NCBI GenBank assembly: GCA_050084985.1
Contig: JBITNC010000001.1
Location: 129,704,001-129,768,000, forward strand
DNA length: 64,000 nucleotides
Reading direction: 5' to 3'
Origin: Nageia nagi
Lineage: Eukaryota; Pinophyta
The translations under genes were made by a program, and so were the position numbers. Positions 44,901 through 58,084 of this stretch are shown here, in pieces (within the stretch, counting starts at the first letter, position 1; every line of letters starts with the position of its first letter). The notes below the pieces were generated by a model. That model made no database searches. It was not told the origin of the DNA and was given only the letters and a program-made list of their open reading frames with translations.

Positions 44901-47209
44901 GTATGCTCTAGAATCTCTCCTTTAGTTTTTTTTAGGTAAACAATGACTATTTTTATGTGGATTAAGTGTTTTTTTAGGTTAAAATCGATTGTTCTCATAT
45001 GTTCAAATAAAAAAAGGTTTTTTTGGGCTAAAAATAATTATTTTTATTTCCATGAATTCTTAAACTAAGACAACCAAAATAACTTCAATGTATAGGAATT
45101 CTAATAATTGGGAAATATAAGCTAAATATAGTTATCACATGAAATATTAGATGGTTAAATATAGCTCTTGCATGAAACATCAAAAAGAAAATAATTTCTA
45201 AGGTTAAATAGTAATCTTATTTTTTGTTACTAGTTCTTACATGAAATATTCGATGGTTATAGGAACCTTTCAAACATATAGACAACTAAATAGATGGCAT
45301 AAGTAATTTAGATAAGAATACACATACATATATTAATGTGGATAAAGAGAGAAATTAAACAAATAGAAACAATAACATTCTATGTAATGCGATCTATATT
45401 AATTGTATAACATAGTACAAAAATGGTATATTTACAATAAAATTTAAAGATATATGCTTACCATGAAAACACTTTGATATATATCTTGATGTAAATATGT
45501 TATATGTTAAATACCTTAGTACTATTAATATGGACTTTTTTTCTTAGTAAATAGATTAAGTTATAGAGTGTAATTACCAAAGGACATGATTTATTCTCTA
45601 GGATATTAATGTTTTCTATTATATATGAAAAACCATTAGAAATTAGGGTAAGAAGATCTTCAAACATTCATATGGTACATAAAATTAGGTATTAAATAAT
45701 AATCATTAAATTAACTACACTTTATAAACATTTTATGACCTTACATTTGGTCTAAAATTTTAAACTTATTTATTCCTTTATAGTAAAAGAAAGATATAGT
45801 ATGAGAATAATTATTATAGGAACCTCTCAAACATATAGAAAACTAAATGGATGGCATAAGTAATTTAGATAAAAATATGGTATAACTTAGGGAGTATACC
45901 AAACATCTTAGGTTGTCTCTAAGTTAAATATTATACATTGAGAGTTAAATTGTTTTTTAATATTTACATGATCCTAGCATCATTATCCAACTTATTTTTC
46001 ATTTTTAAGGTGGGTAACTTTATCTAGATTCCTCTTATGTTATAGATATCTTATTTATGGTTTCAACATAGTCTTAGTATGCCTATAATTTAATGTTAAG
46101 CTTCTTCCAATGTGATTTCCAATGGGAGAGCATGAGGTCTAGATTTCATGAAGAATAGAAATATAAAGGATCATATCATATCCTAGAATTATTTCTAAAC
46201 ACTTCCTTAGATCCTAAACCCTTATTATACATGGCTCTTATGGTCAAACTAGTAATAGGGAGATAATAGAAATCTTAAGTGGGCCTAGATAAGGCTATTA
46301 TCTCCTAAATCCATTTATAAAAGTTATTATTAAAGCATATTTGATGTGTTATCTTGAATTTTCTTTTTCCTTACAGATTATATAGACCCCTTCTTATCAA
46401 TTCACCTCTTCTAGCTCTTTTTATTTAAATAATATAATATTTTTGCATCATGTCCTAAATTATTTCACTTTATATCTAATGAATTCACTTGGTTCCTTTC
46501 CCAAATAACTCCAATGGATCGATGATTGATTCTAGTGGTGTATTAAACCATATAATTTGAACTACCAAATACCTTGAAAAATACTAGAGGTAAATTTAGG
46601 TTTCCAAGTCTTGAAGTAGGTGTAATTTATATCTTAAGGCTGAATTGGTGCATGTAACTAAATAAATTCAATAAGCGAGTCTCTTAAAGCTTGATCCTTC
46701 AAAATAGACTTGCAACCTTTAGGGTTTATAAAGTAACCTCTAGGCTTTTTTAAAAGGCTACTTCCTATTTAAAATTTTCAAAATGGACTATTCTTCACAA
46801 GCATTAATAACTAATCATATGGGACCTCAAGTTAACTTGGAAAAACTTTACATATCATGTTATCTTTTCTCAACATGATCAATTCCTATGATTATTTTTC
46901 TTGATCTAAACATTTATTTATACAAAATATCTCTAGGTTTCCTAATTAGGACATATATGCCTTTTACCTAAGGTACTTGTACCTAAAGCTTTGTTATGCT
47001 CTAAAATATTATTATTTTTTCATTCATGTTAATATTTATTTTATTATTACATGGATGTTAAGGAATATTTTAGTGTTTTAAATTTAAGTTTCATTTTTTA
47101 CTTTAATTTAGTGTTGCCTATCTAATTTGAAATAGATTATTAGGACTTATAGATTTAAATTTATGTGGTTATTTATTCTTTTAATTATTAATTTATCTAG
47201 ATGACCTTT
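44901..47209. other. Anonymous AT-rich sequence with one direct repeat pair
   Basis: A ~65-bp segment (AGGAACCTTTCAAACATATA and following, 45258-45322) recurs at 45816-45882 with few differences, 558 bp apart. No coding sequence was seen. The repeat pair may bracket an old insertion or be a remnant tandem duplication. Confidence 0.45.
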
Positions 47210-48890
47210 TTTACATCTATGGATCCATGAAAAAATATCCCACTTATAGCCCACAAGATTCAAGACCCCCCTTTACCTGAGGATGCTCTCTTGGAAGAAA
47301 ACATAGTTAAGAATATCACCTCCATATAGGGTAGAATTCATGAGATCTTATAGCACAAGGATATACCCTCATCTTTCATGGTTTGCAACTTTAATGCAAA
47401 CTATAGTTGATATAGTTACATCTATTTATCATATCATAGGTGATTTTTAGTTACATAAAGAGGAGAGGATGAGGTTTTATAGTGATGGCCTATCCCAAAA
47501 ATAGATTGATGAGACTTATCATATTACAAAAGGATATTTAGGTCAATATTTTAGGAATCTTAGAAATGGAGAACCAATACCATCCACCCAAAAAAGAATT
47601 TCAATTTTTTTGGTATAGGTATGATGGGATCACTATGCATTTTTTAGATTGATGGTGGATGGTATTTGATCATCCACCATACAATGGTGGTAGTGATGTA
47701 CCTTTTTATTTCATTAAGTTTTTATGGGTAGAGTTTGTTCTTGGGAAAAAGCCCAATTATTTAAATATTCAACCATTTCATGGTGTTGGTATGGGTAGTT
47801 CAAAATAAAGGTCAGGGGAATGACTTGATTTGAGATGACCTGATTTTGTTGCACCTCTTGTTAGTTCTCTTAGAGCTTCTATACCCATACATGTTCATCA
47901 TTTATCCATGCTTGTAGCCCTTGTATCATTGAGTTAGCTTATGAGGAACCTAATTGAATAAGCTTCCAATGTGGTAGATGAATTCATTAAGGTTGGAGGT
48001 TATGGATCAAGATATAGTGGAGTTGGAGGTACTGGAAGATCATCCATATCTATATTTTATAGATTCAAAGTTTTCAATATGATATGTCATGGATCATCTA
48101 CTCCTTCAGATCATTTAGGAGCATAAATAGATAATTTGTTTAGTGATATTAATCATGATGCATAAAGGCCATCTATATATTTAGTGATCAAGATCAACAT
48201 ATTGATTCCCTTGAAAGACATGATGAGATAACTTTCAATGTTTAGGGTGGTCATATAATATAACTCATTTTCCCTTTATAGTTTGATATCCCATCCATGG
48301 TCTATATTCAATAATATTTACTTTGAATTTTCATAGTTATGTAGTTCACATGTGTAAATCAGATTTTAAAATTTAAATAATTTGAATTTTTATATATATG
48401 TACTTGTGAGTTGATAACACTTTTATGATGGATATGTTTATATGATACCACTTTTACTCATGAGTCACATGGATCACATATGCAACCTATAATGGCTAAG
48501 CCTCCACCTCTTAGCATCCATTTATGGTAATTTATAATGCATTTTTGTAGCAAGTTTATATATAGATATGGTTATAAATATAATGATTAAGTTTATGATT
48601 TTAAGTTTCTTTTGATATATTGTAGACCTTGGTTGACAACACTTTTTCTCATGAGGTGCATGTCTCATCAAATCAACCTACAATGGTTGAGCCTTTAGTA
48701 TATCAACATGATATCATGGTAATTTATAATATATTTTAGTGTAGTGTACATAGATATGATAATTTATAATGATTAAGTTTCTAACTTTAATTTTATTTGT
48801 TTTATACAGTGTGAGATAGTTCCATATGATATATCACATGGAACAAAGAGGATGATTGATTATGAACCTTCACCTAGTCAAGCCTAGTTC
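47210..48890 (+). pseudogene. Unidentified multi-exon gene remnant with a tandem exon-intron duplication
   Basis: Coding-like sequence begins near 47210. It includes PPKKEFQFFWYRYDGITMHF (about 47584-47643), WWMVFDHPPYNGGSDVPFYF, WVEFVLGKKPNYLNIQPFHG (about 47728-47787), FVAPLVSSLRASIPIHVHHL and FIKVGGYGSRYSGVGGTGRS. The last part looks spliced: exon-like 48447-48526 (DTTFTHESHGSHMQP), an intron with a GTAATTTATAAT donor, exon 48626-48718 (31 codons, DNTFSHEVHVSSNQP), a second intron with the same donor, and a final exon from 48811 (EIVPYDISHGTKRMIDYEPS) ending in TAG at 48886-48888. The two exons and introns are clearly copies of one another. I do not recognise the family; it may be a transposon gene. 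Confidence 0.5.
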
Positions 48891-49828
48891 AATATATAAA
48901 TAGGTGGATAGATTTATAGATGTACATTTTTTATTTATGAGTAAATGGACTAGATGGACTGCTTAGATATATGTACATTTGGACTATATGGACTATATAT
49001 TCTTATTATTTTTGATATACATGTACATGTTATCATGGATACCTAGTTTGGATTAGAACTGATATACATGTTACTATTTTGATCTACACTATATATATAT
49101 ATATGTATGTTGATGGATCATGCCTTGTTCCAGCATAGGTATTGAATTCGTGGATGATAATAATTTGTTTATATTTTATTTTTTGAAATCCAAATAATAT
49201 TAAAAACATATTCAAAAGGTTAAAATTAACAAAATAGTTCATAAAAAGATTAAAATGGTAGACTAAAATCTTATATTTTATATAATTAACAAATTAACAT
49301 CAAGCATGTTTGGTAAAAAAGTCAAATACATTGCATTCATTTTACAAAAAGTTCTTGGATAAATGATTTATATATTTCATGTAAAGGTAATTTAGCTTAT
49401 ATGTATTTAAATAAAATTTATATGGTAAATTTTAGTGTATGTAAACTTCTTACATTTTAAGAAACTATGAGAATACAATCAATACCTAATAAGATCTAAC
49501 CTATAAAGGATTTATAGATGGGATAACATTATGGATGGAATGAATCATCGATAAGAACAAGAGATATATTTAAGAATGAATAATGGTTAAAATTAAAACT
49601 TATTTAAAATCAAATGATTATAGACTAAAGGATCTTAGAATAAAAGAGTTAGAATGATAGCATCATGTACACTTTAAATGGTCTTATAAGGTCTTGAATT
49701 AAAAGTGGAGGGGTAAAACATTCTCTCTGCTAATAACATTCAAAAGATATCAAGTGGTGATCAATTGGGAGGAGGTAAGAGAAGTAGATAAATAATATTA
49801 TTTAGAAAAAAGATAAAGGGAACTTACA
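48891..49828. other. Anonymous AT-rich sequence
   Basis: Short TA repeats near 49089-49106 and many A/T runs. No coding sequence or named repeat was seen. Confidence 0.4.
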
Positions 49829-50336
49829 GGTTAGGGTGTGAGGTTAAGGGTTAATATTTAGGTTTTAGAGATTAAGTTTGAAGTTGCATTAAGGGTTATG
49901 GATAAGGTTTCGAGTTAGTGTTTAGAGTTATGGATTTGATTAGAGGCTTAGGATTTGATGTTAGAGGTAAATATTTAGGGGTTAGTGTTTGAGGGTCAAG
50001 GTTTAAGGTTAAGGATTAAGAATTAAGGGTTATAGTTAGGGTTAAGCCTAAGGATCTTGGTTTAGGGATTAAGTTTAAGATTTAGCTTATGGTTAGGGTA
50101 CATGGTTTAAGAGTTAGGTTTGAGAATAAATTCCATTTAGGGTTAAATATTAGGATTAATTGTTAAGGGTTATGGTTAGGGTTTAGAGTTATTGATTAGG
50201 GATTAAGGTTTAAGAGTTAGAGGTTACAATTTAAGGGATATGGGTTAATGTTTATGGTTTAGGGTTTGGATTTAGTGTTTAGGATTAGGGATTAGGATTT
50301 TGGGTTTTATAGTTAGGGTTTATAGGTTAGGGTGTG
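49829..50336 (+). repeat. Second degenerate (TTTAGGG)n telomere-like tract
   Basis: About 500 bp of imperfect heptamers such as GGTTAGGGTGTGAGGTTAAG and GGATTAGGATTTTGGGTTTT, with the G-rich strand on + throughout. The decay level is similar to the tract at 23685-24391. The short-period minisatellite seen beside that tract is absent here. It is interstitial. Confidence 0.85.
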
Positions 50337-50793
50337 ATTATTTATAATATTAACTAATAGTGTATTAATATTGATTCAAATTTTATGAATAGAATGCATC
50401 ATCAATAAATTGATTAAAATACTCTTATAAATATGGAAAAGGGGTAAAATTAAATAGATGCATACCATTTTGAATAATCATGTAATGATATCATTCAAGA
50501 AGCACATGGAGAAAAGCACATTATATCTCTCTTTCTCTCTAAATTTTATTCAAACTATGAATCATTTAGCTCTTTCTAAACTCACATATGAAGTGGATCC
50601 TAGGACCATTTAAGAGCCTAAAAATATTTTTATCTCTTTCTAAACTTAGTTAGCTAAAATCATTTTTTAACTCTAATTTTTTTTTTACTCTAAAATTATT
50701 TGACTCTAGATTTTTTAACCCTAAACCCTAAGGGGAGAGGAAACAAAAAAGGAGAGAGGGAAGGGGAGAAGGGGAAGAGAATAAGGGGAGGGT
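50337..50793. repeat. Reversed telomere-like motif and purine-rich tract
   Basis: AACCCTAAACCCTAA at 50717-50731 gives the C-rich telomere strand on +, opposite to the preceding tract. It runs straight into about 60 bases made almost only of A and G (50730-50793). CTTTCTCTCT-type pyrimidine sequence lies at 50526-50545. No coding sequence was seen. Confidence 0.7.
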
Positions 50794-53700
50794 GATAACT
50801 CAATATTAATCCCACTAATGATTATAAATTATACATGTCCTCATGAATATCATCAACATCCTCCTCAATAAAAGTGAGAGGCTAAACTAAATCCAAAGAG
50901 CTTGTAAGCTATCAACTAAGTTACTAATGTGATAAAAAATCTAATTACATACATAATGAATACAAATATAATAACTAAAATAAATAGCCTTAAATGAAAT
51001 TTTATAAAAATATACTCATAAATCAATAACATGTCCAAATGCCTAATTTTTATCAAAAACTACCTTTTAAATTGTAGAGATTCTTCATACTCATAAATGA
51101 ATCATATTCATGATTGGGCACAAATCCAAAATGATAGGTGGTGTCAAGGTACACCATTTAATGATATTAAATAGTGATTTCCATGTGTGATTCCTCTCCT
51201 TAAATCTATCAAAAAAACACAAGGGAATGCAAGTGAAATATATTATAACATAATTGCATTTAATTCTATAATTCAAATAATTCACTATTTAAGCTTACCT
51301 TTATTTTCCAATATGTTGTACCATCTACATTCTCTCTTTTTTGTAATGTATCTATAATTATCTCATATTAATTTGATTAAAGGGTACATGCAAGGTACCA
51401 ACTTAAGCAAAACACAAAACACTAAATAGTTTTAAAATCCATGGTCATCAATTTTTTTTTTTTTAAATCTTCATCCAATATGAATATTTTCATTTGTGAG
51501 GACTAAGTTTGATTTTACCATTTAAAGTGGTGCTATAAACACAAAAACTTTCAAGTATATCCTTTACTAATTACCCAATTATTAGAATTAGGTTGAAGCA
51601 TTATAATCTCTATAGATTCCCTAATGCCTAGTTTTTTGTAGTCCATCTATGGATTTTTGGATCCTCCTTATTCTATTCATTTGGAACCATAGTACATAAT
51701 TATTCAAAATACTGATCTAATTACAATATACTTTCAATGAGGATAATCTTAACTAATCAATAGTTATCAATTACAATACATCTATCTATGATTGAATGGA
51801 AAGTTCATAATTTTTCTTGTTACTTTAGAGGCTAAGTCATCAACAAATTATATATTATAATTTCTTCATCAATCAACATTGAGTTCTCAATGGTTTATAG
51901 TGAAAAAATATGTTCATAATAATACTTATCATTAGTTATGAATGTCATAATTTTAAGAGTATAAATAGTCAATATTGTTCTTTCAACTTTTATGTTTTTA
52001 GGGATTCTTATCTGAAACATTCACTACATAGTCCATTCAAACAGCTAAGACATTACTCAAGCCAACTAATTATTCAATAAAGGGAACCTAATGATACATG
52101 TAAGGTACTTTTTAATTCATTACCATTTTACAAAATATAATCTTCCTTCTTTCAATTATACACCTATTAACTTAGAACATAAGAAAAGATTTTAGAATTA
52201 CAAGTATTTTTGATGGACTAGTCCTATTAAAACAAAGATCATCTTCCAACATATATGTATGAATTCATCATTTCTATTTTATATGTTAAATTATATTTAA
52301 AATTAAACATGATCCTTCAAATTGATAATTTAACTTTTTATTTTACACTTTTATGATGGTAATCGTTATTCTTAATATTTTCTCTACAAGGAATATATCC
52401 ATCTTACACACAACATCCATTAATTCTAATGAATAAACAATAATGCATTTCATAATAGTACTATCATCAATAATAAAAGAAAAAAATCATAAATTAAATA
52501 TATCAATACTAACATATATAGTATAATTCATATCATTCTAAATATTCAAACATAATATAAATCTCATAACCTATATGAAGTATTTAAACAACTACTCTCA
52601 TAGAGAGAGAGTCATGAAGAGTGTTGGTCTTATTTAAATAAAATATCATAGGTTCTTATCTGAAATCAAAATATGAAAATTTATAACCTATAATGAAATT
52701 CTAAATCTATCATACTAACTAATTCATTTTATCTCCTTAAACATCAAATTCATTCAGAATATGTTCATCTCCCTGGCATTGCACTAACACTTGCTTTTTA
52801 CATGAATGATAAGAGGGTGAGATATATGTTTACAATATATCTAATACAAACAAATATACATGTTAACATTCAACCCTATGGAATATACTATGAAAGAAGC
52901 TTCTTAATAACTTTAGTAATACTTCACATAGTACAATGCAATATAAACAAACTCAAACCTACTATATTTCTTACAAACTAGTTAAATGCCTAAGAAAGAG
53001 GAAGAAAGTGCCCTTATCCATAATACCATACAACAACAAGAACTCCACCCAAACATCACCAATGTATCTCAACCACCACCTCAAAAATGAACAATCATTC
53101 TTCATTAACAATGGGGAGTTCTTCCCTATGATAGTGGAATGACATGGATAAAGCACTACCCATGGTGAATAGAAATCTTTCTTTCTGGTGAGGAATCCCT
53201 CATTTTTTGATGATACCATTTAAACTCAACCAAATTTTCCTAGGAAAAATGGCCACTACAAGGAATGATGCAGGGATATCTACCTAAAAATACTCGTCTA
53301 CTATAAAGGATGATGGAGAGGTACCTAGCTAAGATCACTTGACTAGTATAAGCTCTTAAATTCATGATTATGGGGTTCATCTTCCATGCAAACCCAACAA
53401 CTTCAAAATATTAAGGGCATAGAGGGAATGTGATAATTTACACATAAAATATTCTTTATGGAAAACCTAAAACTTGTAACACACTCTATTCATTCATGTG
53501 GAGCTCTAGACCTTCCTATTTTACCTTCTTGAAGTTTCGATTGCAACTATTATATATACCCTGTAAAATATAGTTGGGGGTGGATTTAAATAAAATAAAT
53601 TCTATGAATTTAATCACACTATCACCTATTTCATGATAGGAAATAAATATACTAAGGAAACGGTAATGTATACATAAGTTACCATGTAGTTTAGCCTTAA

Positions 53701-55129
53701 CACAAAATAAAAGACTTTAACTATGTCCCAATACAAAATTTTGATTTGTAACTAATTATAAGTAAGTTAAAATAATTACTTCTAAGAAATTAACAACACT
53801 TTGTAATATATTATAACTCATAAAAGAATCTAATTTAAATATTACTTTAAAGATGCAAGTATTTCCTTAAGAAGCTAATTTATAAAATAATCAATCACTA
53901 TTCTAAGGATTTTTTTTAGGTACATGACATTACATAATAATTTATTAGTAAGGATCCATTTATATCTGAATAGTTTTATATTTCTTTCCAATACCAAATC
54001 TAAGTAATGTATAACTAATCTAAAATTTGATCTATTAAAATGGTGAAATTCAATCTCTTTAATATATTCATCTCTTTTGAAATTGAAGGTGTTATTCTTA
54101 AGATTATGATGGTGACAACAACAATCCTATAAGGGTATTTAAAATTGAAAATGATACTCAATTTTAATATCCATATTTTTTAGCAAATAATGACCATTTA
54201 AAAGTATTTATTAAATAATAATAACTAAATATTATTCATATTTAATTAATTATTTGATTTAGAATAATATATTTTAAATTTTATATTAGTATTGGAATTA
54301 AATATTAAATATGCCAATTGTTATAAAGTGGCCAATGACTAAAGGATATTTCAGCATTTTGAATCCCATGTGAGGCATCTAAAGTAATCAAGCTAATTAT
54401 AAATTAAAAACTCACTAGTAAATGGATACTCTTTCAATAGAATCATGTGGAGGAACTCATTAGGAATGAAAAGCAACATGGAAGCTGCTAGCAAGGAGAT
54501 GAAGGACCAAAGGTGTCCATAACATTCTAACTATGGGAGCTCAGGACCAGCCTAAGAAGACTGATGACTACTAAGGAACTTATGTCTATTTTTTATTCAG
54601 TATGTCCATCTTGGGGAATTCAATGATAGCATAGAAATGAAGTTTATGTGTACTAAACATGTCAGTAAAATATATATGCAGTTGTAGTAGAACCTACATG
54701 TAAACTATGGAGCATAGGGATGAATGTTTTCATAATTACCAAACATTCATTATGTACCATCATCAAATAAGGAATATGTTATCAGACGGATGACTATTCA
54801 TTGATTCATTTAAAAGGCCCCATTTTCATAGCTAATTGATACCAATATTAGTGAGATTTCTAAAGGATATTATGATTTAGAAATTATTAATTATTTAGTT
54901 TTAATTATGGGCTAAAATTAGTGTCAAATGATTCTATGCAAAGATCATTTTAGTCAACATAGTTAGAGTCTTCTATAATTAATTATATTTGGGTTAATCA
55001 ATTTTTTGTATATGAAGGGTAGATCCACCAATGAATTGGTCTATATATGGAGTATTCGATTGAAACAAAATCCATTGAATACTAAAAACTCACCAAACAA
55101 TAAGGTGGCATATGAGCAACAATGTAGAG
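50794..55129. other. Long anonymous AT-rich stretch
   Basis: No coding sequence, RNA gene or named repeat that I can support. Short open frames at 51091-51285 (-) and 52936-53219 (both strands) have no recognisable motif. A TATA-like CTATATATGG near 55039 could belong to a decayed LTR just before the tandem array, but I could not define one. Confidence 0.4.
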
Positions 55130-55376
55130 ACTCTACCATGAATAAGGGCAATATGTTTTAACCACTTCATCAAATTTTCAATCATGGAGAAGGGTGAAAC
55201 TTTTTAAGCAATTCATCAAATTTTCAATTATGGAGAAGGGCAAACCATTTTAACCGCTCCATCAAATTTTCAATCATAGAGAAGTAAAAACCTTTTTAAC
55301 CACTCCATCAAATTTTCAATCATGGAGAAGGAAAAATCTTCTTCATCACTTCATCAAATTTTTACTTTTCTAGCCA
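55130..55376 (+). repeat. 46-bp tandem array, five copies
   Basis: The core CATCAAATTTTCAATCATGG starts at 55168, 55214, 55260, 55306 and 55352, an exact 46-bp period, and a partial, more diverged unit precedes the first. The copies differ mainly at a few bases in the AGAAGGGYGAAAC part. Confidence 0.95.
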
Positions 55377-56434
55377 ATAATAAAGAACAAAAAATACTTT
55401 TCAAAAGTATATAGACATCAATAAAAAATAGGCATAAAATTGCAACTATGGAAGGTACTAATTCATTGTACAAAATAACTTCCAACCATGGAAGGTACTA
55501 TTACATATAGTATCAAATATCATGCACAAAACCCTAAGGTTTTATTACCATGAGATTATTTTTCAATTAATAAAGACACCAAATATTTATACTTAAATAA
55601 ATATAAATTTTAAGCTATTAAGAAGATTAAGGTATAAAAAAATGATATCATAACACTATATAACAATTGAAATTTGCTAACCAAATGAATCAACTACACA
55701 TGTTGAATTTGTTTAACTAAGGTAATCAATAAAACATTCTAATTGTTAACCAATTTCACATTGTACAAGATGTTTTCAACCTAAAAAATCATATGTCCTA
55801 TACATCCAACTAAGTAATATTGCAAGGGTATAGTTGAGATTGTTCTTTATTTAAAATTAAGCCTTCACCTGGATTCTTGCATGCAATAGTTGATGATGAA
55901 ATTCAAACCATGATGGATCCCAATTCCTACCAATCCACAACCAATTCCCTATGGTTAGTAATATACTCTCATAAGGAGATATACTAGCTATTTTTCAAAG
56001 GTATGATGTATATTGGATCGACCAAATTTTATCTTGATTAGGTTTCAAGTTGTCCTCCTAGATTATCAGGATTATCCTTAAATGGATATACGAACATGTG
56101 GTATCACTAACACATACATGTACACCTATATGGAGTTATGTCGAAATAAATAGAAAACTTAGGAGAAATTAAGAAGTATAAACTTTATACTATTTGGATT
56201 GATAGAGTAAAGGCTCCAGTATGCCTTGTCCTCCCATCATGGCTCCCTAAACAAGTCATGTTGTAGAATGAAATGTGCTAACATATTCATTTTAGAGGGT
56301 GCACTTTCAATAGTTACGATTTATTTACAAAAAATAAAAGCAAAGAGGTTAAAATAAAGTGCATGAAAAAAAATGTTACAACAACTAATTTGAAACCTAA
56401 GAGAGTCTAATAGATTTATCATAACCTCAAGAGG
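55377..56434. other. Anonymous sequence with a two-copy 40-bp repeat
   Basis: CAACTATGGAAGGTACTA at 55443 recurs as CAACCATGGAAGGTACTA at 55483 (period 40). The rest shows nothing recognisable. Confidence 0.5.
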
Positions 56435-56935
56435 ATCTCTTTATAAAAAAAGGGAAAAGTTCATTATTTTTAAGTAATAATAAAAAACAAGAAGTCCTCC
56501 TTTTTACTTAAAAACTTGAACTCAGAAAAAAAATCTCCTCTCTTTTACCAAAGTAAAAAAAAAAAGAAAAGAAAAAGAAAAAAGACCATTCTCCTAAAAA
56601 AAAGAAATTAATCTCCCCCTCCTTGTAAGAAAAGAATATAGAATCTCCCCACCTTATTTCTAAAAAAAATGTAAACATTAATAGAGAGAAAAATATATCC
56701 TCTTTAAAAAATTAAACTTTACCTTCAACGAAATTCCCTTTCCCATCATTTTTTAAATCCCCAATGGCCCTTTTTATTAAAAAAAAAAAGGGTAAATAAA
56801 TACCTTCATCAAAAATATTTAATTAAAAAAATCCCTCCAAAAAAAACCTTTATTAAATAATTTTAAATACAGCTATATAAATTATTTTAAAATTGGGAAA
56901 AAAAAAACTTAAAATTTTCCATCCCTAGCCCCCAT
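56435..56935. repeat. Low-complexity A-runs and CT-rich tract
   Basis: Repeated A8-A10 runs, AAAAAG-type purine runs (about 56556-56580) and interspersed CTCCC stretches. No coding sequence. Confidence 0.7.
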
Positions 56936-57592
56936 CAAGCAGGTGATCACCACACAAGCTAAGAAGATATTTACAACCCCCAACTACTAGGCCCGTCATG
57001 CCATAAAATCAAGGCATGGATAGTATAAAGGAATAATACATGGTGAGGGAAGCCATACATTGATTAAATCTATTTGGTGAAATGAAGTCATCACCTATCA
57101 AGAATGAGACATGATGAAGGAGCTTGCCCCAGTGTTATGACATGTTGAATCACAGAGCCTCATTGAGATGAACCTCTTCATAGAGTGGGAAGCGAGGAGG
57201 TGGTGAGAGATGCCCAATTTTATAGTAAACTATTTACCATATTTTTTATTTATTTAGCAAAAATAAATAACAAAATAACCCTCTACTTTTTGCTCATAAG
57301 ATTTGTAAAAAAATGTTGTAAAATTAAAAGAAATTGCAAAATTTTGCTAAAATATCTTAATTATAGCAATACATTATTGCTACAATTAAGAAAATATTTT
57401 CCAAAAAAATGCTAATAACATAGATAAAATTATTAGCATGAAAAAATATAGCAATAATATATTATTACATTAACTAACACAAAGTCAAATAAATGTTAGT
57501 ATCATATAATAATTCAAAAAATGGATAGAAAGATGTTATACCTTCAAAGGTTTTACCTCACAAAGATCAAGATAAATTAAGCTTACAAGAAT
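56936..57592. other. Anonymous sequence
   Basis: If the primer-binding site at 57593-57605 (- strand) is real, this is the 5' internal region of a reversed retrotransposon, but no gag-like translation was found on the - strand here. Confidence 0.35.
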
Positions 57593-57875
57593 GGCTTTGA
57601 TACCAATTGAAGGGATTAAGCCTAAAAGACTAGTTCCTATTTTACCAAGATTGCGTGAAGGCTCTCTAAAATATCAATAATAAAGAATAACAATATATAG
57701 CCAATCTTATAAAGTTGACACCAATATAAAGTAGTTCCTCCAACCATGAAAGTACATCCACTAATCTAAGATATTATTCTTAAAGAGAAATCTCTTACAC
57801 TCACTTCTTGTGCAACCTAAATAAGAGAATAACTTTGCTACAAACTTAAATGAATAATCAAGAGAGGATACCTTC

Positions 57876-57883
57876 TATTTATA
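57876..57883 (-). promoter_or_regulatory. TATA box in reversed LTR
   Basis: The complement reads CCTATAAATAGAAGG, a strong plant TATA context, in the middle of the putative LTR and pointing toward its primer-binding site. Confidence 0.5.
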
Positions 57884-58084
57884 GGAAAAAATCCTCCCTT
57901 AGATCATCCTTTTAACCAATGTACAATTTCATGATATGCATCACCTTTTTACCCAAGGGGCATGCTCATGATATGGACTATAGGACAAGTTACATTATCA
58001 TATTCACTAAATACTTAAGGTATCTAGGGATATCCCTAAGTATTAAGTAAATTATATGAATAAATCCTACAATAATGCATTATA

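Noticed and set aside
52936-53219. Overlapping open frames on both strands (68 and 82 codons)
   Set aside because: No motif, no homologous neighbour and equal length on both strands; not supportable as genes.
55130-55376. CRISPR-like array
   Set aside because: The 46-bp units are contiguous tandem repeats without unique spacers, and the sequence is eukaryotic.
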